Shown here: positions 26,345 through 36,593 of the stretch, in pieces
How the letters are laid out: the number at the start of each line of letters is the position of its first letter
Numbering within the stretch: the stretch's first letter is position 1
Source of the DNA: Mesorhizobium sp. AR02
GTDB lineage: Bacteria; Pseudomonadota; Alphaproteobacteria; Rhizobiales; Rhizobiaceae
NCBI RefSeq assembly: GCF_024746835.1
Contig: NZ_CP080531.1
Span: 3,348,001 to 3,412,000, forward strand
Length of the DNA stretch: 64,000 bases
Direction: 5' to 3'
Program-made: the position numbers and the translations under genes
The notes under the pieces: model-generated
Databases searched by the model: none
Told to the model about the DNA's origin: nothing
Seen by the model: the letters and a program-made list of their open reading frames with translations, nothing else

Positions 26345-27598
26345 ATGACCGGATATTTTTCCTTTCCCTTCCCCCGCCGCACCTCGGTCGGCGTCGATGT
26401 CGGCGGCGTGGTCGTCGGTGGCGGCGCCCCGGTTGTCGTGCAGTCGATGACCAACACCGACACCGCCGACATCGACCAGACCGTTGCGCAGGTCGCAGCG
26501 CTGCATCGCGCCGGCTCCGAGATCGTGCGCATCACCGTCGATCGCGACGAGAGTGCCGCCGCCGTACCGCGCATTCACGAGCGGCTTTTGCGCCTCGGCA
26601 TCAACGTGCCGCTGGTCGGCGACTTTCACTATATCGGCCACAAGCTTCTGGCCGATCATCCGGCTTGCGCCGAGGCGCTGGCCAAATACCGCATCAATCC
26701 CGGCAATGTCGGCTTCAAGGACAAGAAGGACCGGCAGTTCACCGATATCGTCGAGATTGCGATCAAGCATGGCAAGCCGGTGCGCATCGGCGTCAACTGG
26801 GGCTCGCTCGACCAGGAGCTTTTGACCCGGCTGATGGACGACAACCAGGACAAGGGTTTTCCGCTGACGGCGCAGGAGGTGACGCGCGAGGCGATCGTGC
26901 AGTCGGCGATCCTGTCGGCCGAGATGGCCGAAGAGATCGGCCTCGGCCGCGACAAGATCATCCTGTCGGCCAAGGTCAGCGGCGTGCAGGACCTGATCGC
27001 CGTCTATACCGAACTTGCCACCCGTTCCAACCATGCGCTGCATCTTGGCCTCACCGAGGCCGGCATGGGTTCGAAAGGCATCGTTGCCTCGTCCGCCGCC
27101 ATGGGCATCCTTTTGCAGCAAGGCATTGGCGACACCATCCGCATCTCGCTGACGCCGGAGCCGAATGGCGACCGCACGCGCGAGGTGCAGGTGTCGCAGG
27201 AACTGCTGCAGACCATGGGTTTCCGTCAGTTCGTTCCGATCGTCGCCGCGTGCCCCGGCTGCGGCCGCACGACCTCCACCGTGTTCCAGGAACTGGCGCA
27301 GAACATCCAGGCGGACCTGCGCAAGAACATGCCGGTGTGGCGCGAAAAATATCCAGGCGTCGAGAACCTAAAGGTCGCGGTGATGGGCTGCATCGTCAAC
27401 GGCCCGGGCGAGTCCAAGCATGCCGATATCGGCATTTCGCTGCCCGGCACCGGCGAGACGCCGACGGCGCCCGTCTTCGTCGACGGCAAGAAGGCGGCGA
27501 CGCTGCGCGGACCGTCGATCGCGGCGGATTTCGAGAAAATGGTCGCCGACTATATCGAGCAGAGGTTTGGGCGCGGCGGCAAAGCCGCGGCAGAATGA
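26345..27598 (+). CDS. ispG: 4-hydroxy-3-methylbut-2-en-1-yl diphosphate synthase (flavodoxin)
   Basis: IspG (GcpE) reduces MEcPP to HMBPP in the MEP isoprenoid pathway using an iron-sulfur cluster. From the ATG at 26345 it is 417 residues, normal for the bacterial form. The N-terminal TIM barrel includes [13 protein letters not shown] and RVSGV-like segments ([16 protein letters not shown]). The C-terminal part holds the [4Fe-4S] ligands in CPGCGRT and the [10 protein letters not shown] motif. The product feeds undecaprenyl and quinone synthesis; a polyprenyl synthase gene lies 8 kb away. Confidence 0.97.
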   Translation: MTGYFSFPFPRRTSVGVDVGGVVVGGGAPVVVQSMTNTDTADIDQTVAQVAALHRAGSEIVRITVDRDESAAAVPRIHERLLRLGINVPLVGDFHYIGHKLLADHPACAEALAKYRINPGNVGFKDKKDRQFTDIVEIAIKHGKPVRIGVNWGSLDQELLTRLMDDNQDKGFPLTAQEVTREAIVQSAILSAEMAEEIGLGRDKIILSAKVSGVQDLIAVYTELATRSNHALHLGLTEAGMGSKGIVASSAAMGILLQQGIGDTIRISLTPEPNGDRTREVQVSQELLQTMGFRQFVPIVAACPGCGRTTSTVFQELAQNIQADLRKNMPVWREKYPGVENLKVAVMGCIVNGPGESKHADIGISLPGTGETPTAPVFVDGKKAATLRGPSIAADFEKMVADYIEQRFGRGGKAAAE

Positions 27599-27602
27599 GC
27601 CC

Positions 27603-27740
27603 ATGCCGAAACTCTACTCCGGCGGCCACCTGAAGGCGTCTTCTGCGCTTCCGGTGCTCACGGAGCAAATGTCCGCTGCGCTCCGGTTCTCGATGCCACC
27701 ATCAACTGGCGCGCCGGAGCGACTTTCGACACGGGCTCAG
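27603..27740. repeat. intergenic palindromic repeat, family 1 copy A
   Basis: This stretch between ispG and the lytic transglycosylase gene shares long blocks with 35678-35821: CTGAAGGCGT-TTCTGCGCTTCCGGTGCTCACG and GCTCCGGTTCTCGA. Inverted termini are degenerate here (CGAAACTC versus GACTTTCG). It is a non-coding repeated element of the kind that occurs many times in rhizobial chromosomes. Confidence 0.8.
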
Positions 27741-27746
27741 CGGTCA

Positions 27747-28601
27747 ATGCAGCGTTTCCTCTGGGCGGCGCTGATTGTCCTGTGCGGTATGGCCTGGTCG
27801 ACTTTTGCCCAGGCCGATCCGCCGCAATCGGCCAAGCAGCGGCTGATCGACAAGGTCTGCAACCTGATCCAGGCCCATGCCGACCAGAACGGCTTGCCCC
27901 GGGATTTCTTCGCTCGGCTGATCTGGAAGGAAAGCCGTTTCGACCCCAATGCCGTCAGCCCCGTCGGCGCCGAGGGCATCGCCCAGTTCATGCCGGGCAC
28001 CGCCAAGATGCGCGGGCTCGAAAACTCCTTCGACATCAACCAGGCGATCCCGGCGTCGGCGAAGTATCTCGCCGAAATGAAAACCAGCTATGGCAATCTT
28101 GGCCTGGCGGCGGCGGCCTACAATGCCGGCGAAAGCCGGGTGTCGCGCTGGCTGGGCTCGGGTGGCTTCCTGCCAATGGAGACCGAGAGCTATGTCTTCG
28201 ATATCATGGGCGAGCCGGTCGACAAGTTCACCGACCCCGCCTATGCCGGAAAAATCGAGCCGCTTGACGCCAAGACGGATTTTGCCGTCGCCTGCCGCAA
28301 ACTGCCTGTCATCATGTCGCAGACCGTGGCGATGGCCTCGATCAACGTCAAACCATGGGGCATCCAGGTGGCCGGCAATTTCCGCCGCAGTGCCGCGATC
28401 AGCCAGTGGCTGCGGGTGAGGAGCCGGTTTCCGGTTCTGCTCGCCGGCCATGATCCGGTGGTGAGCCGGGTGCGCACGCCGATCGGCCGGCGCGGTATCT
28501 ACGCCGTCAGGATCGGGATCGACGATCGTGCCGCCGCCAATGTCATCTGCCAGAAATTACAGAGCATCGGCGGGGCCTGCGTGGTGGTGCGCAACCGGTA
28601 G
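27747..28601 (+). CDS. lytic transglycosylase (SLT domain)
   Basis: This 284-residue protein has a signal peptide (MQRFLWAALIVLCGMAWS through TFAQA) and an SLT (goose-lysozyme-like) domain at about residues 35-145. The catalytic Glu is in FARLIWKESRFDPNAVSP; the other family blocks are GAEGIAQFMPGTA and AAAAYNAGESRVSRWL. It cleaves the glycan strands of peptidoglycan in the periplasm. The C-terminal 90 residues (VLLAGHDPVVSRV, RIGIDDRAAANVICQKLQSIGGAC) resemble a SPOR-like fold. The ATG at 27747 was chosen because the upstream frame is repeat-derived. Confidence 0.92.
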   Translation: MQRFLWAALIVLCGMAWSTFAQADPPQSAKQRLIDKVCNLIQAHADQNGLPRDFFARLIWKESRFDPNAVSPVGAEGIAQFMPGTAKMRGLENSFDINQAIPASAKYLAEMKTSYGNLGLAAAAYNAGESRVSRWLGSGGFLPMETESYVFDIMGEPVDKFTDPAYAGKIEPLDAKTDFAVACRKLPVIMSQTVAMASINVKPWGIQVAGNFRRSAAISQWLRVRSRFPVLLAGHDPVVSRVRTPIGRRGIYAVRIGIDDRAAANVICQKLQSIGGACVVVRNR

Positions 28602-28656
28602 GACATGTCACCCGGAAGTGACTTCGGTTTTGCGAGAACGACATGGATATGGCGAC

Positions 28657-29658
28657 CTATTTCGAGCCATCTTCGGTCGCCCATTCCTCGCAAGTGCGGG
28701 CCATTGTGTCACTCTCCCACATCTGCGGAATAATTCTCCCGTCGAGCTGGAGGAAAGCCCTATGGGCGACTTTAGGATCACGCGAGATACAGGCGAATCG
28801 CGCAAAGGAGTTGAGGTTCCAGTCATCGGGGTATTGCTTGACCAGGTTCTCGAACCCGGCATTGATCCTCGGCCAATAGATGGTCGAATTCTCGAACATC
28901 TTGCGCCTCAGGGTCCAACCCATTGCGAACCAATAACCTCGCGCGTAGAAGCCGGAGCCATCTTCAGGCTTGGTTAGCGCCACGGCGTGTTCAATCAGCT
29001 TGTTGACGTCCTCGATGCTGCCGCCCCACATCGGAGACTTGCGTGTGATGGCGGCGAAATACACTTCGTAATAATAGGGCTCTCGAGCGGTTGCTTCGTC
29101 CAAGAGCGCATCAAACTTCGGCTCCGGCCAATTTTCTCCCGTCGCGACGTGCAGCATGGTCGCATACCAATGCGGATCCGATGACGCAAAGGCCTTGCTG
29201 GCCTCGAGCTGCCTGCGCGCTTCCGCGAGATATTTCAGGAACACCGGCCATTTTCCCGGCGCAACGGCGGAGGCGTAGTCGCTGCCTCGAACGAAGAAGG
29301 CGTGCTGGTACAGCAAAGTAGCATAGGCGATGTACGCGGATTTCGACTCCGGTGCCTCATCGATCCATTTTTTTGCCTGCTGTTCAAGGCGATCGAGAGA
29401 TCGCTCGCCATAGGCCGGAGAGTCTGCGAGTGTGTCAAAGGCAGAATAGAAGCGGCTAAGCTTCCACAATCCGCTGCCTGTCCGCGCCTTGCTGCTGCGG
29501 TATTCGTCGGCAAGCGCGTCGAGTTTCTTGAAATTGCCATCGAGAAAAGCGGACTTGACAGTATCGGTGATGCCTTCGCGATCCGCGATCTCGTCCGCGC
29601 GCCCGTTCGTTACTAAAAAGAGCGACAGTACTATGAGAGCCAATTGAAAAATTCGCAT
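28657..29658 (-). CDS. exported DUF4034-like protein
   Basis: A 333-residue protein with a signal peptide (MRIFQLALIVLSLFLVTNG through RADEI). The mature part is alpha-helical with repeated Trp/Tyr-rich segments (LWKLSRFYSAFDTLADSP, AYIAYATLLYQHAFF, GYWFAMGWTLRRKMFENSTIYWPRIN), which I associate with DUF4034 periplasmic proteins of unknown function. It is AT-richer than nearby core genes. It has no operon partners and lies beside the truncated CPT/Stf0 chimera, suggesting a variable region. Confidence 0.7.
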   Translation of the reverse strand: MRIFQLALIVLSLFLVTNGRADEIADREGITDTVKSAFLDGNFKKLDALADEYRSSKARTGSGLWKLSRFYSAFDTLADSPAYGERSLDRLEQQAKKWIDEAPESKSAYIAYATLLYQHAFFVRGSDYASAVAPGKWPVFLKYLAEARRQLEASKAFASSDPHWYATMLHVATGENWPEPKFDALLDEATAREPYYYEVYFAAITRKSPMWGGSIEDVNKLIEHAVALTKPEDGSGFYARGYWFAMGWTLRRKMFENSTIYWPRINAGFENLVKQYPDDWNLNSFARFACISRDPKVAHRAFLQLDGRIIPQMWESDTMARTCEEWATEDGSK

Positions 29659-29873
29659 GGATAGTCTCCGAATCCGTCGCCGACGCTTACACGTCTTGGT
29701 TGAAGCTAGAGTTAATTGGGTGTGGCAATTTTGAAAGGTTGCACGAAAACGGGTTGCTGATTGCCGTCGCTTCGTAGGATCGACATTGAGCGATCTCGAA
29801 CTATCTCGGGCTGGTGGGCAGTGGCGGGAATACGGGCAAGATACGTCCGTTGAAGTCAGGAGTTCGATTGACC

Positions 29874-30080
29874 ATGACCGCCAGGATCATTGTCCTCAAT
29901 GGCGTCGGCAGTGCCGGCAAAAGCTCGGTCGCCAGGGCGCTGCAAGCGATAACCGCCGCGCCGTTCCTGCATGTCCAGATGGACAGTTTCCTCGCGATGC
30001 TGCCCGATGCCTTGCAGGACCATGCCGATGGTTTCTGCTACGAAACAAGGGCGGGACGGATGTCTTCGGCCTGCGCCTGA
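29874..30080 (+). pseudogene. truncated chloramphenicol-phosphotransferase-like kinase (N-terminal part only)
   Basis: From the ATG at 29874 (preceded by CAGGAG) the frame encodes the start of a CPT-like P-loop kinase: IIVLNGVGSAGKSSVARALQ (Walker A) and HVQMDSFLAMLPDAL with the conserved Asp. It reads into unrelated sequence near 30045 and stops at 30080. The family needs about 180-200 residues, so two thirds are missing, including the lid and C-terminal half. The downstream sequence is the 3' part of a different gene in another frame. Confidence 0.8.
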
Positions 30081-30583
30081 TGCGCGAAAACCTGGATGAG
30101 CTTTCTGCGGTCCTGGATCAGATTTTCCCTGGGCTTGCGTCGGATACAGCGCGTTTCGCAAAGGCATTTGGCCGTACCCTCTACATCCACCTGTCGCGCG
30201 AGAACAAGCTCGCGCAGGCTGTCTCGCTGATCAAGGCGGAGCAGACCGGTCTTTGGCACATCGCGCCCGATGGCTCGGAGATCGAAAGGGTCGCACCGCC
30301 GCAGGCGCCGCACTATGATTTCGAGCAGATCAAAGCTGAGCTCGCCGAACTCGAAGCCTATGATGCGGCCTGGAACATCTGGTTCGCAGCGCAAGGCCTG
30401 ACCCCGCTGCGCATTGGTTACGAGCATCTTTCCGCCGACCCGGCGGCGACCTTGCTGGGCATCTGCGAGGCTCTCGGCGTTCAGCCTCCGAATGCCGAAG
30501 ATGTGCGGCCGGGCGTTGCAAAGCTCGCTGACGAGACAAGCCTCGACTGGATGCGCCGCTATCATTCGGATGCGGCCGGCTGA
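30047..30583 (+). pseudogene. truncated Stf0-like sulfotransferase (C-terminal part only)
   Basis: In the frame beginning with GGTDVFGLRLM at 30050 the sequence matches the C-terminal two thirds of Stf0-type sulfotransferases (trehalose 2-sulfotransferase relatives): RENLDELSAVLDQIFPG, TLYIHLSRENKLAQAVSLIKAEQTGLW and LRIGYEHLSADPAATLLGICEALG. The N-terminal PAPS-binding segment and any start codon of its own are missing. It is fused to the 5' piece of a CPT-like kinase gene, so both are probably non-functional relics of one deletion. Confidence 0.8.
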
Positions 30584-30672
30584 GAATAGGGGCCGAGCAA
30601 AGGCCACAACGCCGTCGACGGCGTGGATTGAGCCAGTCGCGCATGCCAAACATTTGGGCTATAGGCGGCGGC

Positions 30673-31413
30673 ATGACCGATCCGATCTACAATGATCCCG
30701 ACTTCGTTCAGTTCTACGACATCGAGAATCAGGATGGCCGCGCCGATTTTGACTATTGCATCCGTCTTGCCCGGGATGGCGGCTCGGTCCTCGATCTTGG
30801 TTGTGGCACCGGTCAACTGGCCGCCGAAATGGCCGAAGGGCGCAGCGTCACCGGTGTCGATCCCGCATCGGCCATGCTCGACGTCGCGCGGCGCAGGGCC
30901 GGCGGTGACAAAGTCGACTGGGTCTTGGCCGATGCGCGAACAGTGCGGCTCGGACGACGGTTCGATACGGTGCTGCTGACCGGTCACGTGTTCCAGGTTT
31001 TCCTGACAGAAGAGGATCAGCGGGCGGTGCTGCGCACCGTCGCCGAACATCTGGCTCTCGGCGGGCGCTTCATCTTCGACACACGAAATCCCGCCGTGGA
31101 GGCGTGGCTGGAATGGACGCCGCAGTGCTCCGAACGGATGGTGGAGCACCCCAACCTTGGCCCCGTCAGGGCCTGGTACGATGCCGACTGTCATGCCGCC
31201 ACCGGAGTTGTCACCTATTCGACCTTTTATGAAATTTCCGGCGGCAGACCGGTTTTGGGCGCTGAATCGAAAATCGCTTTCCCTGAGAAGGAGGATCTTG
31301 CCGGAATGCTGGATGACGCCGGCCTGCTGGTAGAGCAATGGCTCGGCGACTGGCAGGGCGAACCCTATGCGGACACCTCTCCGGAAATCATCCCGATCGG
31401 TCGGCTGCGCTGA
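30673..31413 (+). CDS. class I SAM-dependent methyltransferase
   Basis: About 246 residues from the ATG at 30673 (TTG at 30628 and ATG at 30643 are alternatives). The SAM-binding motif is SVLDLGCGTGQLAAEMAEG, with GVDPASAMLDVARRRAG next and a DARTVRLGRRFDTVLLTGHVFQVF post-I block. The C-terminal part has the beta-strand-rich insertion seen in small-molecule methyltransferases (RAWYDADCHAATGVVTYSTFYE). The substrate is unknown. It follows the gene relics by 90 bases but is intact. Confidence 0.88.
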   Translation: MTDPIYNDPDFVQFYDIENQDGRADFDYCIRLARDGGSVLDLGCGTGQLAAEMAEGRSVTGVDPASAMLDVARRRAGGDKVDWVLADARTVRLGRRFDTVLLTGHVFQVFLTEEDQRAVLRTVAEHLALGGRFIFDTRNPAVEAWLEWTPQCSERMVEHPNLGPVRAWYDADCHAATGVVTYSTFYEISGGRPVLGAESKIAFPEKEDLAGMLDDAGLLVEQWLGDWQGEPYADTSPEIIPIGRLR

Positions 31414-31437
31414 TCCGGCGACCCGACCGGACGCACC

Positions 31438-33792
31438 TCACGCCGTCTTGGCCACCACCGTTTCGCTGAGCCATGTGCCGATCTTGGCGCCGAGGCGATC
31501 GGGCGAAACCGGCTTCGGCAGATAGTCGTCCATGCCGGCCTCGATGCACTTGTCGCGATCGCCCTTCAGCGCATGCGCGGTGACGCCGATGATCGGGATG
31601 TGACCGCCCGACGAGGCCTCGATCGCCCGGATGGCGCGGGTTGCCTCGTAGCCGTTCATCTCGGGCATCGAGACGTCCATCAGGATCAGTTTCGGATGCA
31701 GCGACCGGTACATCTCGACCGCCGTGCGGCCATTGCCGGCGATGCGGTAGCTGAGGCCCAGCCCGTTGAGGATTTGGCCGAACACCAGCTGGTTCACGTC
31801 ATTGTCCTCGGCGATGAGGATGTCGATCGGGCCGTTCGGCGTGGTGGTCGATTCCGGCGCCGTCGCGACCGGTATGGCGGGACCACGGATGACGGTGAAG
31901 GCCGGCGGAGCCGCCTGCGGCTTCGGCTGGACCGGTTCGCGAATGAACTGTGCCTTGCCGACCTGCGAGCGAGCCTTCTGGATGACCGAGATGACCGTGC
32001 CGAGCAGGACCGCCGAGCGCGCCGGCTTGGTCAGGTGGGCCGCAATGCCGAAGTCGATGATCATCTTGCCGAAATCGACCTGGTCGACTGAGGTCAGGAT
32101 GACGATCGGGATGGCGGACAGCCGGCTGTCGGCGGCGATGGCCCGGGCGACATCGGCGCCGTTCATGCCGGGCATCTGGTAGTCGAGGATGATGCAGTCG
32201 ACGCTGGCGCCCAACTGGCAGGCGCGATCGAGGAAGGCCAGCCCCATGGCGCCGCTTTCGGCGGCAGCGCAGTCGAAGCTCCAGCTCCTGAGCTGCTCGA
32301 GCAGGATCTCGCGGTTGACCGGATTGTCGTCGATGACCAGCACGCGCGCACCGGTGACGTCGACCGGCACGATCGCATCGCGCGTCTCGGCATGGTGCAC
32401 GGGCAGCGGCACTCCGAACCAGAAGACGGAGCCGCGCCCGATCTCGCTCTCGACGCCGATCTTGCCGGCCATCAAATCGACGAGGCGGGCGGCGATGGCG
32501 AGCCCAAGGCCGGTGCCTTCGTGGCGGCGGGTCGAGGAGCCATCGACCTGCGCGAATTTCTCGAACACGTTCTGCAGTTTCTCGGCCGGAATGCCGATGC
32601 CGGTGTCCTCGACCCGCAGCTTGAGCTGGACGACGTCATTGACGGTTTCGCCGCCGACGTCGATCAGCACATGGCCTTTCTCGGTGAACTTCACCGCATT
32701 GCCGACCAGATTGGTGACGATCTGCCGGAAGCGGCCGGCGTCGCCGACGACATGGGCCGGCAGGCGCGGATCGACACGCACGATCAGTTCGAGGTTCTTC
32801 TCGGCGACACGCGCCGAGACCAGCGTCGCCACATCTTCGACCGCTTCGGTGAGACGGAAAGGGGCAGGGTCCAGGGTGAGCTGTCCGGCATTGATCTTGG
32901 AGAAATCGAGGATGTCGTTGATGATAGTGAGCAGCGCATTGCCCGATTTGACGATGACGTCGGTGAAGGTCTTCTGGCGTGGCGTCAATTCGGTCTTGGC
33001 CAAGAGTTCAGCCATGCCGAGCACGCCGTTCATCGGCGTGCGGATCTCGTGGCTCATATTGGCCAGGAATTCCGACTTGGCGCGGTCTGCGGCCTCGGCC
33101 TTGAACAGGGATTCGGCCGATTGGGCAAAGGCGCGGCGGATCGCCTGTTCCATCGGCCGGAAGACCCAGAAGGCGACGATGGCAAGGACAGCGAACAACA
33201 GGCCGCTCGCCCACAGCAGCAACCGGTCGCTGGAAGCGTCGGCCAGATGGCGCTCTTCGTCCATGGCGGTGCGGACGCGGACGAGCATTGGCTGGACGAA
33301 CAGGTCGTTCTGGTTGCGGATTTCCCGATAGCTCCATTCATCGGCCTTCTGCGCCACCGACATCAGGTTGAAATTGCGCACCATGTCGTGCGCCGACCAG
33401 AACAGGTCGCCGTTGACCGAGGCGGTTTCCAGTTCGTTGATGGTCTTGGCCGACAGGCGAGAGCGGATCGCCGCGAACTGGGCGGTCAGAGTGTCGATCT
33501 CGCCGGTCAGGCGTTCGGAATGGCCGCGCGCCGAAGCGGTCAGCGCGTCGCGCGTTTCGTTGCGCCAGGCGGATCCGGTTGTCTCGGCAAAGCTGGTCGC
33601 GTTGCGCAGGTCGCGGGTGAAGACGACGAGGTTGCTGCTCAGCGCATCGATCTCATGGCGGAAGGAATTGACGCGGTTGAGCGCAACCATGACGGCCGTG
33701 GAAGCCAGCGCGAAAATCAGCAATCCTGAAAGATAGCGAATCCGGACAAACCGGATGAAGGAAGAATATTCCGGCATGCGCAACCCCAACAC
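31438..33792 (-). CDS. hybrid sensor histidine kinase with two receiver domains
   Basis: A 784-residue membrane protein. Residues 1-215 hold two transmembrane segments around a periplasmic helical sensor. The HisKA domain has [18 protein letters not shown] (phospho-His248), and the HATPase_c domain (about 355-480) has [22 protein letters not shown] and GTGLGLAI. Receiver 1 starts [14 protein letters not shown] with Asp537 in ILDYQMPG; receiver 2 starts [15 protein letters not shown] with Asp706 in [13 protein letters not shown]. No HPt domain or response regulator is adjacent, so it works with an unlinked partner. An alternative ATG lies at 33777. Confidence 0.95.
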   Translation of the reverse strand: MLGLRMPEYSSFIRFVRIRYLSGLLIFALASTAVMVALNRVNSFRHEIDALSSNLVVFTRDLRNATSFAETTGSAWRNETRDALTASARGHSERLTGEIDTLTAQFAAIRSRLSAKTINELETASVNGDLFWSAHDMVRNFNLMSVAQKADEWSYREIRNQNDLFVQPMLVRVRTAMDEERHLADASSDRLLLWASGLLFAVLAIVAFWVFRPMEQAIRRAFAQSAESLFKAEAADRAKSEFLANMSHEIRTPMNGVLGMAELLAKTELTPRQKTFTDVIVKSGNALLTIINDILDFSKINAGQLTLDPAPFRLTEAVEDVATLVSARVAEKNLELIVRVDPRLPAHVVGDAGRFRQIVTNLVGNAVKFTEKGHVLIDVGGETVNDVVQLKLRVEDTGIGIPAEKLQNVFEKFAQVDGSSTRRHEGTGLGLAIAARLVDLMAGKIGVESEIGRGSVFWFGVPLPVHHAETRDAIVPVDVTGARVLVIDDNPVNREILLEQLRSWSFDCAAAESGAMGLAFLDRACQLGASVDCIILDYQMPGMNGADVARAIAADSRLSAIPIVILTSVDQVDFGKMIIDFGIAAHLTKPARSAVLLGTVISVIQKARSQVGKAQFIREPVQPKPQAAPPAFTVIRGPAIPVATAPESTTTPNGPIDILIAEDNDVNQLVFGQILNGLGLSYRIAGNGRTAVEMYRSLHPKLILMDVSMPEMNGYEATRAIRAIEASSGGHIPIIGVTAHALKGDRDKCIEAGMDDYLPKPVSPDRLGAKIGTWLSETVVAKTA

Positions 33793-33891
33793 ATACGCAT
33801 TATTTTAACGACCGGGATTACGCTTCATTTACATTAAGATTTCGTTCGCGCGGGGGCGCGCGATTGCTCGTCCGTGCGGTGGCGCGGAAGA

Positions 33892-34647
33892 TCAGATCGA
33901 TGCGGTGATGCCGCCGTCGACATAGAGGATATGGCCGTTGACAAAGGACGAGGCATCGGAAGCCAGGAACACGCAGGCTCCGACCAATTCCTCCACCTTG
34001 CCCCAGCGGCCGGCCGGCGTGCGCTTTTCGAGCCAGGCGGTGAAAGCCGGATCGGCAACAAGGGCTGCGTTGAGCGGCGTGTCGAAATAGCCCGGTGCGA
34101 TGGCGTTGCATTGCAGGCCGTATTTGGCCCAGTCGGTCGCCATGCCCTTGGTCAGGTTGCCGACCGCGCCTTTCGTCGCCGTGTAGGGGGCGATGCCGGG
34201 GCGGGCGAGTGCGGTCTGGACGGAAGCGATGTTGATGATCTTGCCGCGGCCCCGCTTGATCATGTGGCGCGCAACCGCCTGGCCGACATGGAAGACGCTG
34301 GCGACATTGGTCTGCAGCAGGCGCTCGAATGCGTCGGCGGGAAAATCCTCGAGCGGCGTGCGGAACTGCATGCCGGCATTGTTGACCAATATGTCGATCG
34401 GCCCGCCGGACAGCTCGAAATTGTCGATCGCGGAGCGGACCGCGTCATGGTCGGTCGCGTCGAAGGCAAGCGTTTCCGCCCCGGGGATCTGTGTCGCCGC
34501 TGCGGCAAGCTTTGCCGCGTCACGGCCATTGAGGACCACCCTGGCGCCGGCTTGCGCCAAGCCTGCGGCCAGGCCGAGCCCGATGCCCTGCGACGAGCCG
34601 GTTATGAGCGCCCGGCGCCCGCTGAGATCGAACAAGGTGGATGACAT
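33892..34647 (-). CDS. short-chain dehydrogenase/reductase (gluconate 5-dehydrogenase-like)
   Basis: A 251-residue classical SDR. The NAD(P) motif is ALITGSSQGIGLGLA, the NNAG motif is DILVNNAG, the catalytic Ser is in INIASVQT and the YxxxK motif is YTATKGAVGNLTKGM; the C-terminus NGHILYVDGGITASI is typical. Similarity is closest to gluconate 5-dehydrogenase/IdnO or 3-ketoacyl reductases. There is no sugar-acid operon next to it, so the substrate is open. It is not directly linked to the histidine kinase gene. Confidence 0.92.
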   Translation of the reverse strand: MSSTLFDLSGRRALITGSSQGIGLGLAAGLAQAGARVVLNGRDAAKLAAAATQIPGAETLAFDATDHDAVRSAIDNFELSGGPIDILVNNAGMQFRTPLEDFPADAFERLLQTNVASVFHVGQAVARHMIKRGRGKIINIASVQTALARPGIAPYTATKGAVGNLTKGMATDWAKYGLQCNAIAPGYFDTPLNAALVADPAFTAWLEKRTPAGRWGKVEELVGACVFLASDASSFVNGHILYVDGGITASI

Positions 34648-34692
34648 CGAACCTGACCTTCCATTTGGCTCTCACCCCGCACCGGCCCGTTA

Positions 34693-35610
34693 TCAGCTGT
34701 TGCGTGTCGCGACGAAGGTCGCAGCCTCCTTCAGCAGCGCCGCCTTGTCGCCATAGGGATCGAGCAGTGCGTGCGCCTGGCCGACAAGACCGTGCAACTG
34801 GCTGCGCGCCCAATTTGCGCCATGCAGTGCCACCAACGTTCCCTTGCCGGCGGCGGCGTCCTTGCCGGTCGCCTTGCCCATCTGGCTGGCGTCCGCAGTC
34901 AGGTCGAGCAGATCGTCGGCAAGCTGGAAAGCAAGGCCGATCGCCGAGCCGAATTCGGCCAGTCGCTCCCGGTCTTCTGCCGGAGCGCCGGCGGTGATGG
35001 CGCCGGCTTCACAGGCGAAGCGGATAAGCGCGCCGGTCTTCATCGCCTGCAGCGTTATGATGCCGGCCTCGTCGGGCGGTGTCTGCTCGGCTTCGAGGTC
35101 GAGTTTCTGGCCACCGACCATGCCGCCGGCGCCCGCGGCCCTGGCAAGCGCCAGCACCAGAGCGGCCCGCCGCTCGGCCGGCAGCACGGTTGCTTCGCTG
35201 GCGATGATGTCGAAGGCGAGCGTCAGCAAGGCGTCGCCGGCCAGGATGGCGGTTGCCTCGTCGAACGCCTTGTGCACGGTCGGCTGGCCGCGGCGCAGAT
35301 CATCGTCGTCCATCGCCGGCAAATCATCATGGATCAGCGAATAGCAATGCACGCATTCGAGCGCCGCCGCGACACCCAACGCGGCTTCGCCATCGGCGGA
35401 AAAAAGGGCAGCGCTTTCCATGACCAGGAAGGGGCGCAGGCGCTTGCCGCCGTTCAGCACGCCATGGCGCATCGCCGCCATCAGCCGCTCGGGCCGCGCG
35501 ATCTCGCCCGAAAGCGGGCGATCGTCGAGCAACCGCCGCAACTGCACCTCGACGGCCGCCGCCCGTCGGATAAGCGCCATTTCGAACGCCATTTCGTCGT
35601 CATTCGTCAT
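34693..35610 (-). CDS. ispA: polyprenyl (farnesyl/geranylgeranyl) diphosphate synthase
   Basis: From the ATG at 35610 the product is 305 residues. It contains the first Asp-rich motif DDLPAMDDDDLRRG near residue 88 and the second motif QLADDLLDL near 230, with GGKRLRPFL near 52 and GDALLTLAFD near 120. The residues just before the first motif and the length fit farnesyl or geranylgeranyl diphosphate synthases (IspA-type). It supplies C15/C20 prenyl diphosphates for undecaprenyl phosphate and quinones, downstream of the MEP pathway that includes ispG. Confidence 0.93.
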   Translation of the reverse strand: MTNDDEMAFEMALIRRAAAVEVQLRRLLDDRPLSGEIARPERLMAAMRHGVLNGGKRLRPFLVMESAALFSADGEAALGVAAALECVHCYSLIHDDLPAMDDDDLRRGQPTVHKAFDEATAILAGDALLTLAFDIIASEATVLPAERRAALVLALARAAGAGGMVGGQKLDLEAEQTPPDEAGIITLQAMKTGALIRFACEAGAITAGAPAEDRERLAEFGSAIGLAFQLADDLLDLTADASQMGKATGKDAAAGKGTLVALHGANWARSQLHGLVGQAHALLDPYGDKAALLKEAATFVATRNS

Positions 35611-35677
35611 GGCCGGGAGCGGTAGCCGACACTCAGACGTTGCGCAAGAAGGCAAGCGCCATTATGCCGGAGCGGTA

Positions 35678-35821
35678 AGAGCCCGTTTGGAAACTCTGCT
35701 CCTGCGGTCATCTGAAGGCGTTTTCTGCGCTTCCGGTGCTCACGTACTCAAATGTACGCTCCGCTCCGGTTCTCGAAACACCGTCATATGACTCACAGGA
35801 GCGAGTTTCAAAACGAGCTCT
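35678..35821. repeat. intergenic palindromic repeat, family 1 copy B
   Basis: A 144-base element bounded by inverted termini: AGAGCCCGTTTGGAAACTC at the left and the complement of GAGTTTCAAAACGAGCTCT at the right. Internally, TGCTCACGTACTCAAATGTACGCTCCGCTCC is also self-complementary in part. It shares two long blocks with 27603-27740. It lies between ispA and mtgA, and an open frame runs through it into mtgA, which is why the longer mtgA start was rejected. Confidence 0.88.
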
Positions 35822-35882
35822 CTGGCACGGGTTGGGCGGCTTGGCGGAACCGATCGTCGATCATGAAACCGAAAAGCTGGAC

Positions 35883-36593
35883 ATGGCGACGAGATCGCGC
35901 GGCGTGAACCGCCGCAGTCTCAGGCGCTGGGTCCGGCGCAGCCTTGTCGTGGCCGCCGTGCTGGCGCTGATCCCGACAGTGCTGACCTTCCTTTACCTGC
36001 CGTCCTTCGTGCACCCGGTGTCGACGCTGATGCTGAAGGACCTGGCGACCTTCTCCGGCTATGACCGGCGCTGGGTGTCGATCGACGATGTCGCGCCGGT
36101 GCTGGCCCATTCGGTCATCATGTCGGAGGACGGGCAGTTCTGCTTCCACCGCGGCGTCGATCTCGGCGAACTCAGGGGGGTCGTCGATGACGCGCTGGCC
36201 GGCGAGGCAACGCGCGGCGCCTCGACCATCACCATGCAGACGGTGAAGAACCTGTTCCTGTGGTCACGGCCGCTGGGCTCGGTGCGCAAGGTGGTCGAAC
36301 TGCCGCTGGCGGTCTATTTCGACGCTGTGCTGTCGAAACGGCGCATCATGGAGATTTATCTCAACATCGCCGAATGGGGGCCGGGCATCTATGGCATCGA
36401 GGCCGCGGCACAGCATCATTTCGGCATTTCGGCAAAACAGCTGTCGCGCCGGCAGGCGGCACTTCTTGCCGTTACCTTGCCCAATCCGATCGCCCGCAAT
36501 CCGGCAAAACCCGGCCCAGGGCTGAGACGGCTCGCCAATCTGATCGAGCGGCGTGCCGGCCGTTCCGGCGCCTATGTCGGCTGCCTCGAGTAG
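35883..36593 (+). CDS. mtgA: monofunctional biosynthetic peptidoglycan transglycosylase
   Basis: A 236-residue GT51 enzyme that polymerises lipid II into glycan strands at the outer face of the inner membrane. One transmembrane segment is at about 22-42 ([21 protein letters not shown]). GT51 motifs follow: [16 protein letters not shown] (catalytic Glu), [39 protein letters not shown] and [14 protein letters not shown]. The ATG at 35883 gives a normal N-terminus; the long upstream extension derives from the repeat. Confidence 0.95.
   Translation: MATRSRGVNRRSLRRWVRRSLVVAAVLALIPTVLTFLYLPSFVHPVSTLMLKDLATFSGYDRRWVSIDDVAPVLAHSVIMSEDGQFCFHRGVDLGELRGVVDDALAGEATRGASTITMQTVKNLFLWSRPLGSVRKVVELPLAVYFDAVLSKRRIMEIYLNIAEWGPGIYGIEAAAQHHFGISAKQLSRRQAALLAVTLPNPIARNPAKPGPGLRRLANLIERRAGRSGAYVGCLE

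Noticed and set aside
35736..35882. Longer N-terminus of mtgA
   Set aside because: The added residues come from the palindromic repeat and precede the transmembrane anchor without homology.
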